This document shows positions 1 to 6,393 of a stretch of DNA of 64,000 nucleotides, in pieces. Within the stretch, counting starts at the first letter, position 1; the number at the start of each line of letters is the position of its first letter. Both the position numbers and the translations under genes were made by a program. Origin of the DNA: Colwellia sp. (lineage in GTDB: Bacteria; Pseudomonadota; Gammaproteobacteria; Enterobacterales; Alteromonadaceae); the NCBI GenBank assembly GCA_013215655.1, contig JABSOX010000019.1, positions 43,390-107,389 on the forward strand. Reading direction: 5' to 3'. A model generated the notes under the pieces. That model did not search any database and was not told the origin of the DNA. It saw only the letters and a program-made list of their open reading frames with translations.

Positions 1-113
1 CCAAACATGCTTATTAAAGCTGCTTGAGGTGCGAAAACAGCAAAAATCATAGTACAAGTAAGTAAACCTGCAATAACCATGATCCATTTGATATTAGTAA
101 TAATGACGTTCAA
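1..113 (-). CDS. Partial cassette gene, small membrane protein (N-terminus only)
   Basis: The reading frame starts at a TTG (complement of 111-113) with a good AGGAG ribosome binding site at 119-123 and runs off the left edge of the window. The visible 37 residues are a short polar start and one hydrophobic segment (MVIAGLLTCTMIFAVFAP), so an inner-membrane protein or exported precursor is likely. It lies in the next cassette of the integron array, just downstream of attC1 in array orientation. The family is not recognised. The non-ATG start and the missing 3' end limit confidence. Confidence 0.5.
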   Translation of the reverse strand, partial: MNVIITNIKWIMVIAGLLTCTMIFAVFAPQAALISMF

Positions 114-137
114 ATTAACTCCTAGTTTTCCGTGTTA

Positions 138-237
138 CTAATGCCGTTTTAAGCGGCAAATTGTCGTTGGCTTAAATAAGTGAGGTACGAACAAAAAGCC
201 AACTGTAAATTGTCCGACTTGAAAACCTTTGTTATGT
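138..237 (-). repeat. Integron attC site 1
   Basis: An imperfect palindrome of about 100 bp next to the stop of the 152-aa cassette gene. The outer arms are ctaatgccgttttaagcggc and gtccgacttgaaaac; the inner arms are gttggct and agccaact. Read on the minus strand it begins near the gene stop and ends in a GTTAG-like R' box (here TTAG preceded by CA instead of CG), as attC sites do. It belongs to the ttggct/agccaa subtype. Confidence 0.85.
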
Positions 238-690
238 GCCTGATTTACCAAGCCTATATTGTTCTATACTACCAGCGACAAAACAAATTCCAACATAAAG
301 CCAAACAATGCTTGCTACAATTTGCCAAATATCTAAACCTGTAGGAGTCACAAATGTAGGAATAGCAATTAAACCACGTAAAGTACAAAGTACCGCGATG
401 GTAATTAAAGCTGATTTGAGTAGAGGTACTTTGCGAATTAAACCAACGGCTGAAAATGCAAAAACAGTACATGCAAACATTAAACTAGCAACGATCACAG
501 TACCAATAGGCGCAAGTAAAGTTCCTTGTTGTGATGAGTCTATAACTTGCTGAGGTGCTCGTGCAAATGCGAACCAACTTGGTCCACCTAAAATACAAAG
601 AAGATGCCAAATAGCGGAAGCTGAAGCAATAACTCCTGCACTGATTAATAACTTTGATTTAACACTATAATTCAATACGAATTCCATCAT
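232..690 (-). CDS. Hypothetical four-helix membrane protein (cassette gene)
   Basis: A 152-residue protein if translation starts at the ATG at 690 or the adjacent ATG at 687. A longer frame to 723 reads back into attC2, so the short start is chosen. Four hydrophobic segments are visible (around ISAGVIASASAIWHLLCI, IGTVIVASLMFACTVFAF, LLKSALITIAVLCTLRGL and IWQIVASIVWLYVGICFV), which points to an integral inner-membrane protein. I do not recognise the family. It is the only gene of its cassette and is read in array orientation, with attC1 directly after its stop codon. Confidence 0.75.
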   Translation of the reverse strand: MMEFVLNYSVKSKLLISAGVIASASAIWHLLCILGGPSWFAFARAPQQVIDSSQQGTLLAPIGTVIVASLMFACTVFAFSAVGLIRKVPLLKSALITIAVLCTLRGLIAIPTFVTPTGLDIWQIVASIVWLYVGICFVAGSIEQYRLGKSGT

Positions 691-701
691 TGCGCTGGCA
701 C

Positions 702-797
702 ATAACGCCGTTTTAAGCGGCAAATTGCAGTTGGCTAAAATAAGTGAGGCACGAACAAAAAGCCAACTGTAATTTGTCCGACTTGAAAACCCTTATA
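702..797 (-). repeat. Integron attC site 2
   Basis: It starts ataacgccgttttaagcggc and ends gtccgacttgaaaaccctta, with inner arms gttggct and agccaact. It is closely similar to attC1, including the filler aagtgaggcacgaac. It follows the DUF1059 gene in cassette orientation and supplies the boundary just upstream of the 232-690 gene. Confidence 0.88.
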
Positions 798-825
798 TGG
801 ATAATACATCAAGCCTTTTAAAAGT

Positions 826-1062
826 TTAATCTTCTGCCAATGCATCAAACTCTTTTTTCTTAGCTTCGAACCAGTTTTGCATTGCTTGAGGTTGCTTCAT
901 AAGCTCACTAATCTTGCCCATTGCTACAAGGTGTTCAGCATCTTGTTTTTGAAACATTTCCATCCCATGTGATTTACTCAATTCTGCTATTTCTTCAAAT
1001 GAATTAGCTTGGAATTGCTTGTCACATGCACCACCTAATTGCTTGCAAGTCATAGTTTTCAT
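826..1062 (-). CDS. DUF1059-like small protein (cassette gene)
   Basis: A 78-residue cytoplasmic protein with the DUF1059 pattern: an N-terminal MKTMTCKQLGGACD segment with two cysteines, a helical middle with SHGMEM, and an acidic helical end. The family has no established biochemical role. The ATG at 1062 is preceded by GGAG at a 6-base spacing, so the start is well supported. It is the single gene of a cassette bounded by attC2 and attC3. Charged helices and the absence of membrane segments set it apart from most neighbours in the array. Confidence 0.75.
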   Translation of the reverse strand: MKTMTCKQLGGACDKQFQANSFEEIAELSKSHGMEMFQKQDAEHLVAMGKISELMKQPQAMQNWFEAKKKEFDALAED

Positions 1063-1091
1063 AATATTCTCCGTAGCTAAGGTTTAAATAC

Positions 1092-1190
1092 CTAACGCCG
1101 TTTTAAGCGGCGAGTAATAGCTTGCTAAAATGTGAAACGAAGTGGAACCGAGCAAGCTGTTAATAGTCCGACTTGAAAACCCTTGTATGG
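1092..1190 (-). repeat. Integron attC site 3
   Basis: Outer arms are ctaacgccgttttaagcggc and gtccgacttgaaaaccctt. The inner arms are agcttgct and agcaagct rather than ttggct/agccaa, with filler aatgtgaaacgaagtggaacc. It is almost identical to attC8 at 3777-3873 although the associated cassettes differ. Confidence 0.87.
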
Positions 1191-1219
1191 ATAATACATC
1201 CATCTTTTTTATTCTTTTT

Positions 1220-1593
1220 AAACCAGCTTAGGTAAAGTGAGGCCCAAGCTTTGGCAGCAACTAAAGCCTTTTTATACGGTAGTTCGATTGATTGCAGGCT
1301 CCTCTATTGAGAGACCGATAACAAGATGGAACGCCGTATAAAACTCCAAGCACTAAACTCGGATAGTCAACTGGGCCTCGAGCCCGAATAGCAAGGCAGA
1401 GTCAGCTTATTATGAATAGCATAAATAATCAAAACGAAATTAACGTCGGTGTTGATACGGGTAAAACTCAACTCGATATTTACATTCGCCCTTTAGCTAT
1501 TTATTTCAATGTGACTAACGATGAAAGTGGTATTAAAGAGGCCATTAAAATAATCAAAATAGACAAGGTTACTGGTGTCATTATTGAAGCCTA
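1220..1593 (+). mobile_element. Truncated IS110-family element inside a cassette
   Basis: The segment carries about 190 bp of non-coding 5' sequence followed by the start of an IS110-type transposase, oriented against the cassette genes. The homology stops at the Glu-Ala codons next to attC4, so the element lost its 3' part at or very near the cassette boundary. The non-coding part has an inverted repeat tttatacgg (1271-1279) / ccgtataaa (1334-1342) and a short hairpin gggc-ctcga-gccc (1373-1385). The left limit is uncertain. No minus-strand cassette gene is visible in this cassette. Confidence 0.6.
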
Positions 1594-1594
1594 A
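1412..1594 (+). pseudogene. IS110-family transposase, N-terminal fragment
   Basis: Sixty residues remain of a protein that is normally about 330-400 residues. The fragment matches the DEDD/RuvC-like N-terminal domain of IS110/IS1111 transposases: VGVDTGKTQLD carries the first catalytic Asp, followed by SGIKEAIK and GVIIEA with the conserved Glu. A TAA made by the attC junction ends it. It cannot be active because the rest of the catalytic core and the C-terminal transposase_20 domain are missing. Its plus-strand direction opposes the array. Confidence 0.8.
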
Positions 1595-1690
1595 GGCCTC
1601 ACTAAGAGGAAAATAATAGTTGGTTAAAATAAGCGACGAAGGAGCAAAAACCAGCTGTTTTTTGTCCTTTTAAATGGCTTGTTATAACGC
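1590..1690 (-). repeat. Integron attC site 4
   Basis: The site runs from ctaaggcctcactaagagg to ccttttaaatggcttgttat, with inner arms gttggtt and aaccagct. Its R' box is altered (CTTAGGC on the minus strand instead of GTTAGGC) exactly where the IS110 remnant ends. It follows the XRE-DUF4177 gene. Confidence 0.78.
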
Positions 1691-2091
1691 TATTTTGCCA
1701 ATTCTCGTTCATATATAGCAATCATCTGTTCTGTACCACCATTCGAATCGGTAGGCATTACCATTTGTTTAAATCGCCAACCATCAATAGCCCCTTCATT
1801 TAAGGCTTCGTCAACGTTAGAGATACCTTTTTTAAACCAACCATGATTGAATTTGATAGATATAGTTTTATATTCGTAGTTTTTCATAATTATGGATTCC
1901 TTGTAATCCAGATCATGGATATCGACTTCAAGTGCTGCAGCTAGAGATTTTTTGGATTGTAGCGAAATAGTTGCCTCTTTCTCTATTCGCTGAATAGTTC
2001 TTAAATTTAATCCTGAGGCGATAGCTAGCTCATCTTGAGACCAAAACTTTTCATTTCTTAATTCAAGTAGAAGTTTTGCATTTACTTTCAT
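1690..2091 (-). CDS. XRE-family HTH protein fused to a DUF4177 domain (cassette gene)
   Basis: A 133-residue two-domain protein. Residues 5-58 form an XRE/Cro helix-turn-helix (LRNEKFWSQDELAIASGL, LRTIQRIE). Residues 70-131 match DUF4177 (YEYKTI, WFKKGISNVDEALNEGAIDGW, MIAIYERE). The N-terminus should bind DNA; the role of DUF4177 is unknown. No clear Shine-Dalgarno precedes the ATG. About 120 bp of non-coding DNA separates the gene from the next cassette boundary, enough for its own promoter, which is unusual in cassettes and would suit a self-regulating gene. The stop codon overlaps the edge of attC4. Confidence 0.82.
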   Translation of the reverse strand: MKVNAKLLLELRNEKFWSQDELAIASGLNLRTIQRIEKEATISLQSKKSLAAALEVDIHDLDYKESIIMKNYEYKTISIKFNHGWFKKGISNVDEALNEGAIDGWRFKQMVMPTDSNGGTEQMIAIYERELAK

Positions 2092-2212
2092 TTGATATTT
2101 ATGACCTATTGGTTAGAGACAAGGTAAAGATATACTAATTGGATTTCATCCTTTACGACAGTAATACGAATACTTAGCGAAAGTTATACGGCAAACATAC
2201 GACAACTAGCGT

Positions 2213-2309
2213 TATAACGCCCGTTAACAGGTTAAATAAAGTTGGCTAAAATAAGCGACGCAGGAGCAAAAGCCAACTATTTCTTGTCCTTTTAAGCAAC
2301 TTGTTAGTT
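2213..2309 (-). repeat. Integron attC site 5
   Basis: Runs from ataacgcccgttaacagg to ccttttaagcaacttgttag, with inner arms gttggct and agccaact and filler aaataagcgacgcaggagc. The filler is shared with attC4, so these two form a sub-type. It directly follows the stop of the LysE-type gene. Confidence 0.87.
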
Positions 2310-2930
2310 TTAAATTTTGCGCTCAATGAGCAAGCTAATGCCAATAGAACCAATAAAAAAGGCACAACAACGATTAAATAATTGTCTCATATTCGGTTTT
2401 GAAAACCAATTACGAAGGTACACACCGAAAATAGCGTATATAGAAATAGATAATAATTCCAAGAATAAGAATACAGCACCTAAAATGAAGAACTGTGAGC
2501 CTGCACTTTGACTAGAATCAATAAATTGTGGTAGAAATGCTGTGAATATTAAAATAGCTTTTGGATTACCTGCAGCTAATAAAAACTCCTGTTTGGCAAG
2601 CTGGTATATACCATTGTTGTCTTGATTTTGTTCTTCAACTTCTGGAACTTTCGAATTCCATAATTTATAAGCAACCCAAAATAAATAGAAAGCACCTATG
2701 ATTTTTATTGTTAGGAAAATTGTTTCTGATGCATATAGAACGGTTGCTAACCCCGTAGCCGCTAAAAATATCATTACGATAAATGCTGCAATTCTGCCTA
2801 GCCCTGCACCAACAGCATACTTAAAGCCATAACGTTGTGCATTAGCCATAGAAAGTAAATTGTTTGGCCCTGGTATCATGTTCAAAGCAAAACATGCTGG
2901 TATAAATAAAACTAATATGAAGAAATCCAC
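2310..2930 (-). CDS. LysE/RhtB-family amino-acid exporter (cassette gene)
   Basis: A 206-residue inner-membrane protein of normal length for the LysE/RhtB translocator family. The family signature MIPGPNNLLSMANAQRYGF follows the first helix, then GAGLGRIAAFIVMIFLAATGL, and the AAGNPKAILIFTAFLPQFI segment in the middle; about six hydrophobic segments are visible. Family members export amino acids or related small molecules; the substrate cannot be told here. The start is a GTG at 2930 with AGGA about ten bases upstream. It is the largest intact gene of the array and the only cassette gene with a clear transport function. Confidence 0.9.
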   Translation of the reverse strand: MDFFILVLFIPACFALNMIPGPNNLLSMANAQRYGFKYAVGAGLGRIAAFIVMIFLAATGLATVLYASETIFLTIKIIGAFYLFWVAYKLWNSKVPEVEEQNQDNNGIYQLAKQEFLLAAGNPKAILIFTAFLPQFIDSSQSAGSQFFILGAVFLFLELLSISIYAIFGVYLRNWFSKPNMRQLFNRCCAFFIGSIGISLLIERKI

Positions 2931-2950
2931 GTGCCGAATGATCCTTTAAA

Positions 2951-3047
2951 ACTAACGCCCTGTTAAGGGGCAAATTGTAGTTGGCTAAAATGTGAAGCGC
3001 AGCGGAACCAGCCAACTTATTTGTCCCGCTTGAACAGCTTATAAGTT
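2951..3047 (-). repeat. Integron attC site 6
   Basis: Runs from actaacgccctgttaagggg to cccgcttgaacagcttataag, with inner arms gttggct and agccaact and filler aatgtgaagcgcagcgga. It lies directly after the stop of the small lipoprotein gene. Confidence 0.87.
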
Positions 3048-3299
3048 TTAACTCTTATATGAACAAGCTATTTTTCCATCTTTTGTCCATTCACGATAAC
3101 TTGAGCCACCAATCATTTTATAATGGTTGCACCTAGCTTCGTTGCCATAAGATGTTTGCCTACCTGATATTACAGAAGATATAACACCATCAATAACTTC
3201 TTCAGATGACCAAGGCCTAATATTTAAAGTGGAGCAACCTGAAAGTCCTAGTACAATAAACACTAGTAAAATACGTTTCATATTATTTAAAAAGTCCAT
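3048..3299 (-). CDS. Small hypothetical lipoprotein (cassette gene)
   Basis: The chosen start is the ATG at 3299 (83 residues), which has GGAG seven bases upstream; an ATG at 3305 is only one base from the same motif. The protein has a type II signal peptide: MKRILLVFIVLGLSGC with lipobox LSGC, cut before Cys. The mature part is about 60 residues, begins STLNIRPW and contains a Cys in EARCNHYK and another in KIACSYKS, which could form a disulfide in the periplasm. The family is not recognised. It is the single gene of its cassette. Confidence 0.75.
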   Translation of the reverse strand: MDFLNNMKRILLVFIVLGLSGCSTLNIRPWSSEEVIDGVISSVISGRQTSYGNEARCNHYKMIGGSSYREWTKDGKIACSYKS

Positions 3300-3325
3300 T
3301 TTCATACTCCAATGTGGAGAAATTT

Positions 3326-3421
3326 ATAACGCCCGCTTAAGCGGACAAAAATAGTTGGCTAAAATATTGATCACAGTGAAAACAGCCAACTGTAAATTTT
3401 CCTGCTTAATTGACTAGTTAG
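3326..3421 (-). repeat. Integron attC site 7
   Basis: Runs from ataacgcccgcttaagcgg to cctgcttaattgactagttag, with inner arms gttggct and agccaact and filler aaatattgatcacagtgaaa. It overlaps the stop codon of the 114-aa membrane protein gene. Confidence 0.85.
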
Positions 3422-3762
3422 TTTTTCATTACACCAGCACGTCTTTTAGCATAATAAATTGCTAGACCACAAATGATTATAAAAAGACTGTAGAAACTTA
3501 CTTGATACTCCCACGGTACTTGTGGCAATGAACCATAAAGCCGAAGACTATCATTAACGATAAATATACCAATTCCCGAAATTACAGCTGTAACTTTAAA
3601 GTAAAATATATTTCCAGTCTTAATTGTAACTATAGATATAACTAATATTAACAGAGTAATAAATGATGCTAGGGCTGACATTGCACCGGGCACTATACTT
3701 GGCGCAAGAACTATTACCTCGATTAGAATACACATCCACCCTAAGACTTTTAAAGACACCAT
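3418..3762 (-). CDS. Hypothetical membrane protein (cassette gene)
   Basis: About 114 residues with four hydrophobic segments, ending in a basic tail (AKRRAGVMKN). A longer frame to 3840 reads through attC8 and is rejected. AAGGAGG lies directly upstream; the ATG at 3762 is only one base away, so the GTG at 3759 (spacing 4) is a serious alternative start. The general look is that of a small DUF-type four-helix inner-membrane protein. No conserved motif lets me name a family. Confidence 0.7.
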   Translation of the reverse strand: MVSLKVLGWMCILIEVIVLAPSIVPGAMSALASFITLLILVISIVTIKTGNIFYFKVTAVISGIGIFIVNDSLRLYGSLPQVPWEYQVSFYSLFIIICGLAIYYAKRRAGVMKN

Positions 3763-3776
3763 TCCTCCTTGAAACA

Positions 3777-3873
3777 CTAACGCCGTTTTAAGCGGCGAGT
3801 AATAGCTTGCTAAAATGTGAAACGAAGTGGAACCGAGCAAGCTGTTACGAGTCCGACTTGAAAACCCTTGTTT
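3777..3873 (-). repeat. Integron attC site 8
   Basis: It has the same outer arms as attC3 (ctaacgccgttttaagcggc and gtccgacttgaaaaccctt), the same inner arms (agcttgct/agcaagct) and the same filler. It differs from attC3 at only a few positions. It follows the 101-aa membrane-anchored protein gene. Confidence 0.87.
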
Positions 3874-3876
3874 GGT

Positions 3877-4182
3877 TTACTTATAACCTGACAGCACAAC
3901 TTTTTCACTTTTGTCTAACTCGATAATACATTGGTTAGTGACAAAGTAGAGCTTACTACTAAACACAATAATTGAACCTTTTTCATTAATAGTCATTTTA
4001 TATTTGGACAGTTCGGCTGTTTCCAATTGCTTAACTACATTTGATTTCGTTATACCAGCCGAAAAATTACCGCAAAGATAGAATATTTCATCTTGGGCTA
4101 TTTTCCAAAAAATTGTACATGAAGTAATAAAAGCAACAATAACTAAAAGGCTAATCAGTATTTTTTTAATTTTCAGCTTCAT
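3877..4182 (-). CDS. Hypothetical exported or membrane-anchored protein (cassette gene)
   Basis: A 101-residue protein with a basic N-terminus (MKLKIKKILIS) and one hydrophobic segment ending ITSC. The Cys could be a lipobox Cys (FITSC is a weak match), or the segment may be an uncleaved anchor. The remaining ~75 residues are beta-rich, with two further cysteines, and probably sit in the periplasm. GGGAG seven bases before the ATG at 4182 supports the start. The family is not recognised. Confidence 0.7.
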   Translation of the reverse strand: MKLKIKKILISLLVIVAFITSCTIFWKIAQDEIFYLCGNFSAGITKSNVVKQLETAELSKYKMTINEKGSIIVFSSKLYFVTNQCIIELDKSEKVVLSGYK

Positions 4183-4208
4183 CCTGATGCTCCCTGATAT
4201 TCTCGTAA

Positions 4209-4325
4209 ACCTAACGCCTACTTAAGCGGGAAAATATTGTTGGCTATAATGTTGAACGGAGTGAAAACAGCCAACTGTATTTTTTTCGTTTGAAGTTCTT
4301 GAATGCTACTTTTCAACTTGTTAGC
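4209..4325 (-). repeat. Integron attC site 9 (longer form)
   Basis: Runs from cctaacgcctacttaagcggg to ttttcaacttgttag, with inner arms ttggcta and agccaact. At about 117 bp it is the longest site; the extra length lies between the inner arm and the outer R'' end. It follows the ABM-type monooxygenase gene. Confidence 0.8.
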
Positions 4326-4332
4326 AAAGTTA

Positions 4333-4644
4333 TTAACTTTGACCTACAACATTATAAAAAACAGGTTTAACTTCTTCGTACATATCCATTAATTGAGCAG
4401 GGATCGGCTCTCCTGGTCTTGCTGGCCCAAGAATATCAAATAGCTCAGTAATATGAACATCTAAAGCTTCCTGACTTTCCCACTGCTCGTACAATACAAA
4501 CTCGGTGAGTTTATCCATGTTTTGGTTAAAGGTATAAGCAATACATCCTTTTTTTGATGTCTTCTCAACCAATAAATTTATTAAATCTAGAAACTCGGAA
4601 ATTTTTGACTCGTAAACTTTTGCATGAATCATTATCGTGAGCAT
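4333..4644 (-). CDS. ABM-domain (YgiN-like) putative monooxygenase (cassette gene)
   Basis: About 103 residues covering one ferredoxin-like ABM (antibiotic biosynthesis monooxygenase) domain: LTIMIHAKVYESKISEFLDL at the start, then GCIAYTFNQN, and TEFVLYEQWESQEALDVHI. Family members such as YgiN act on quinols or other small aromatics without cofactors; the substrate here is unknown. The ATG at 4644 has GAGG at suitable distance, whereas an upstream ATG at 4668 has none. In array orientation this is the first cassette with an intact gene, so any promoter to the right of it would read it first. Confidence 0.85.
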   Translation of the reverse strand: MLTIMIHAKVYESKISEFLDLINLLVEKTSKKGCIAYTFNQNMDKLTEFVLYEQWESQEALDVHITELFDILGPARPGEPIPAQLMDMYEEVKPVFYNVVGQS

Positions 4645-4684
4645 ACTAATTCCTCGGTTAATTTGCACATGCTACTTCTAGCTG

Positions 4685-4757
4685 CATAACGCTCATTTAA
4701 GGGGCTGATAATAGTTTGCTAAAATTGTGTAGCGAAGCGAAACCGAGCAAACGGTTA
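4685..4757 (-). repeat. Half attC site at the right border of the array
   Basis: Begins gcataacgctcatttaagggg and keeps the inner arms agtttgct and agcaaac, but the expected outer arm and second recombination box to the right are missing. This is what remains of a cassette lost or broken at the array border. It is of the cttgct/agcaag subtype, like attC3 and attC8. Confidence 0.65.
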
Positions 4758-4917
4758 GAGTAGAGATGATCTACCATAGGAATTTCCCTGCTAACTATTT
4801 TTCCTAAATTGGAGTGTACATCTTGAATATTAAAAGCTCCCCGTACGATGTAAGTCTATTAAGAAGTCCTTGAGCACTCTACAATCCTTGTTTTATTGTT
4901 ACCTTTAAATAAAGAGT

Positions 4918-4941
4918 GGCTACTTATAAATTTAAGTAGCC
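4918..4941. terminator. Hairpin downstream of lgt
   Basis: A perfect 9-bp stem, ggctactta / taagtagcc, with loop taaatt, 27 bp after the lgt stop. No strong T-run follows on the minus strand, so termination would be weak or factor-assisted. Confidence 0.5.
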
Positions 4942-4967
4942 AAAGATTGACTTATATAGTCCAATTT

Positions 4968-5750
4968 TTAGATGTTTTTCTTTTTAATTGACCATATTAA
5001 TAAAACAACACCCGCGATGAAGAAAGGGATACTGAGCAGTTGTCCGGTGTTTAATACCAGTTCGCTGGCGTAAGCCGCCTGTTTTTGTTTGACATTTTCA
5101 ATTAAAAAGCGAGCGGTGAAGGTTAAAATTAAAAATACGCCCAATAACGAGCCATGGGGTGTTTTTTCTTTGAATTTTCTATAACCAGCAATAAGTACCA
5201 GAAATATAAATAGATAAGCAATGGCTTCATATAACTGTGCAGGATGGCGAGGAGTATTATCAATACGTGCAAAAATAATTGCCCAAGGCACATCACTGGC
5301 ATTGCCTAATATTTCAGAGTTGACAAAATTAGCGCTACGTACAAATACACCAAATAATGCTGTGCCAATAGCTAATCTATCTAATAACCATAAATAGCTG
5401 ACTTGATGTTTTTTTACATAAAAATAAATGGCGATAATTACACCTAAACCACCTCCATGACTGGCTAAACCACCTTCCCAAATCGCAATGATTTTTAAGG
5501 GATTAGCAAAGTAATATTGTGGATCGTAGAAAAAACAATGACCTAAGCGGGCACCAACGATAATACCAAAAACAACATAACCGAGCAGTGTATCGAGGGA
5601 TTCTACCGATTGTTTTTCAGTGACATAAATCCACTTCATTACCTGTAAACCAGATAAAATTGCCGCTGCAAATAAAGCGCCGTACCAATGTATTTTAAAA
5701 CTGCCTAATGATAATAAAACAGGGTCTACGTTCCAGACTAAATGTTCCAA
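4968..5750 (-). CDS. lgt: Prolipoprotein diacylglyceryl transferase
   Basis: A 260-residue polytopic inner-membrane enzyme that moves diacylglycerol from phosphatidylglycerol to the lipobox cysteine of prolipoproteins. Seven hydrophobic segments are visible. The active-site region is present: LASHGGGLGVI carries the essential His (His103 in E. coli), and VRSANFVNSEILG is a variant of the signature GRxGNFxNxE that keeps Arg, Asn and Glu. The PRHPAQLYEA motif is also present. The variant signature and the WAIIFARIDNTPRHP stretch resemble Bacteroidota-type Lgt more than E. coli Lgt. It lies 37 bp after lspA, probably in one operon. Confidence 0.92.
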   Translation of the reverse strand: MEHLVWNVDPVLLSLGSFKIHWYGALFAAAILSGLQVMKWIYVTEKQSVESLDTLLGYVVFGIIVGARLGHCFFYDPQYYFANPLKIIAIWEGGLASHGGGLGVIIAIYFYVKKHQVSYLWLLDRLAIGTALFGVFVRSANFVNSEILGNASDVPWAIIFARIDNTPRHPAQLYEAIAYLFIFLVLIAGYRKFKEKTPHGSLLGVFLILTFTARFLIENVKQKQAAYASELVLNTGQLLSIPFFIAGVVLLIWSIKKKNI

Positions 5751-5787
5751 TGAAATATCCTAACTAGTTGTTTTTATATTTAATAAT

Positions 5788-6309
5788 TTATTTGTTTTTT
5801 ACTTCTTTCGGTTGAAAGAGTATAAACAATAATAAACCTAACATAATTGCTACGTCGGCAATATTAAATATTCCGGTACGTAATGATCCTATACCCATAT
5901 TAATAAAGTCTATGACAGCCCCGTTGTTGGTGATCCGATCAAAAAGGTTGCTAACTCCACCTGAAAAGACTAAAGATAAGCCAGTTAAGGATAACCTCGT
6001 AAGTTCTTGATTCTTAATTAAGTACCACAGTAAACCGATGAGTAATAATGAGACTAATACCACAAATAAGCCAAAGCGCATCTCTTCACTTAAATTATTA
6101 CCTAAACCTAAAAATACGCCCGAATTCTCGGTATAACCAATACGTACGGTATCATATATATAACTTTGACTATCGTCTGCGTAAGAATATTGTGGTAAAT
6201 GTTCGGCAGCGATCGATTTTGTTGCTTGATCTAAAATAATGGATAAAAGTGATACAAGAATGATGATGGTTAATCTTCGGTAAAGGGTCATTATTAGTGA
6301 TGATTCCAT
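5788..6309 (-). CDS. lspA: Lipoprotein signal peptidase (signal peptidase II)
   Basis: A 173-residue aspartic protease of the inner membrane that cuts lipoprotein signal peptides after Lgt has acted. Four membrane segments are visible. Conserved boxes are LDQATKSIA, ENSGVFLGLG, GGVSNLFDRI with the first catalytic Asp, and FNIADVAIMLG with the second. The start could be the ATG at 6309 or at 6291; neither has a convincing ribosome binding site. It sits directly before lgt, so the two consecutive maturation steps are coupled. In most gammaproteobacteria lspA follows ileS, so this location suggests an extra or displaced pair. Confidence 0.92.
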   Translation of the reverse strand: MESSLIMTLYRRLTIIILVSLLSIILDQATKSIAAEHLPQYSYADDSQSYIYDTVRIGYTENSGVFLGLGNNLSEEMRFGLFVVLVSLLLIGLLWYLIKNQELTRLSLTGLSLVFSGGVSNLFDRITNNGAVIDFINMGIGSLRTGIFNIADVAIMLGLLLFILFQPKEVKNK

Positions 6310-6393
6310 AGGTTATTTTGGTCGGAGATTATAAAGAGTATTTATGATTATTTCGATAGAAAATAATCAAGTGTTTGTAAGTGAATTTGTAAC

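Noticed and set aside
308..553. Plus-strand frame opposite the 152-residue cassette protein
   Set aside because: It is a mirror of the real membrane gene: no ribosome binding site and no recognisable protein pattern.
691..723. Longer N-terminus for the 152-residue cassette protein
   Set aside because: The added residues are encoded by attC2 and the next ATG lies just after the recombination point.
4758..4917. attI-like site at the right border of the cassette array
   Set aside because: I found no paired recombination boxes and no integrase; the sequence looks like ordinary intergenic DNA.
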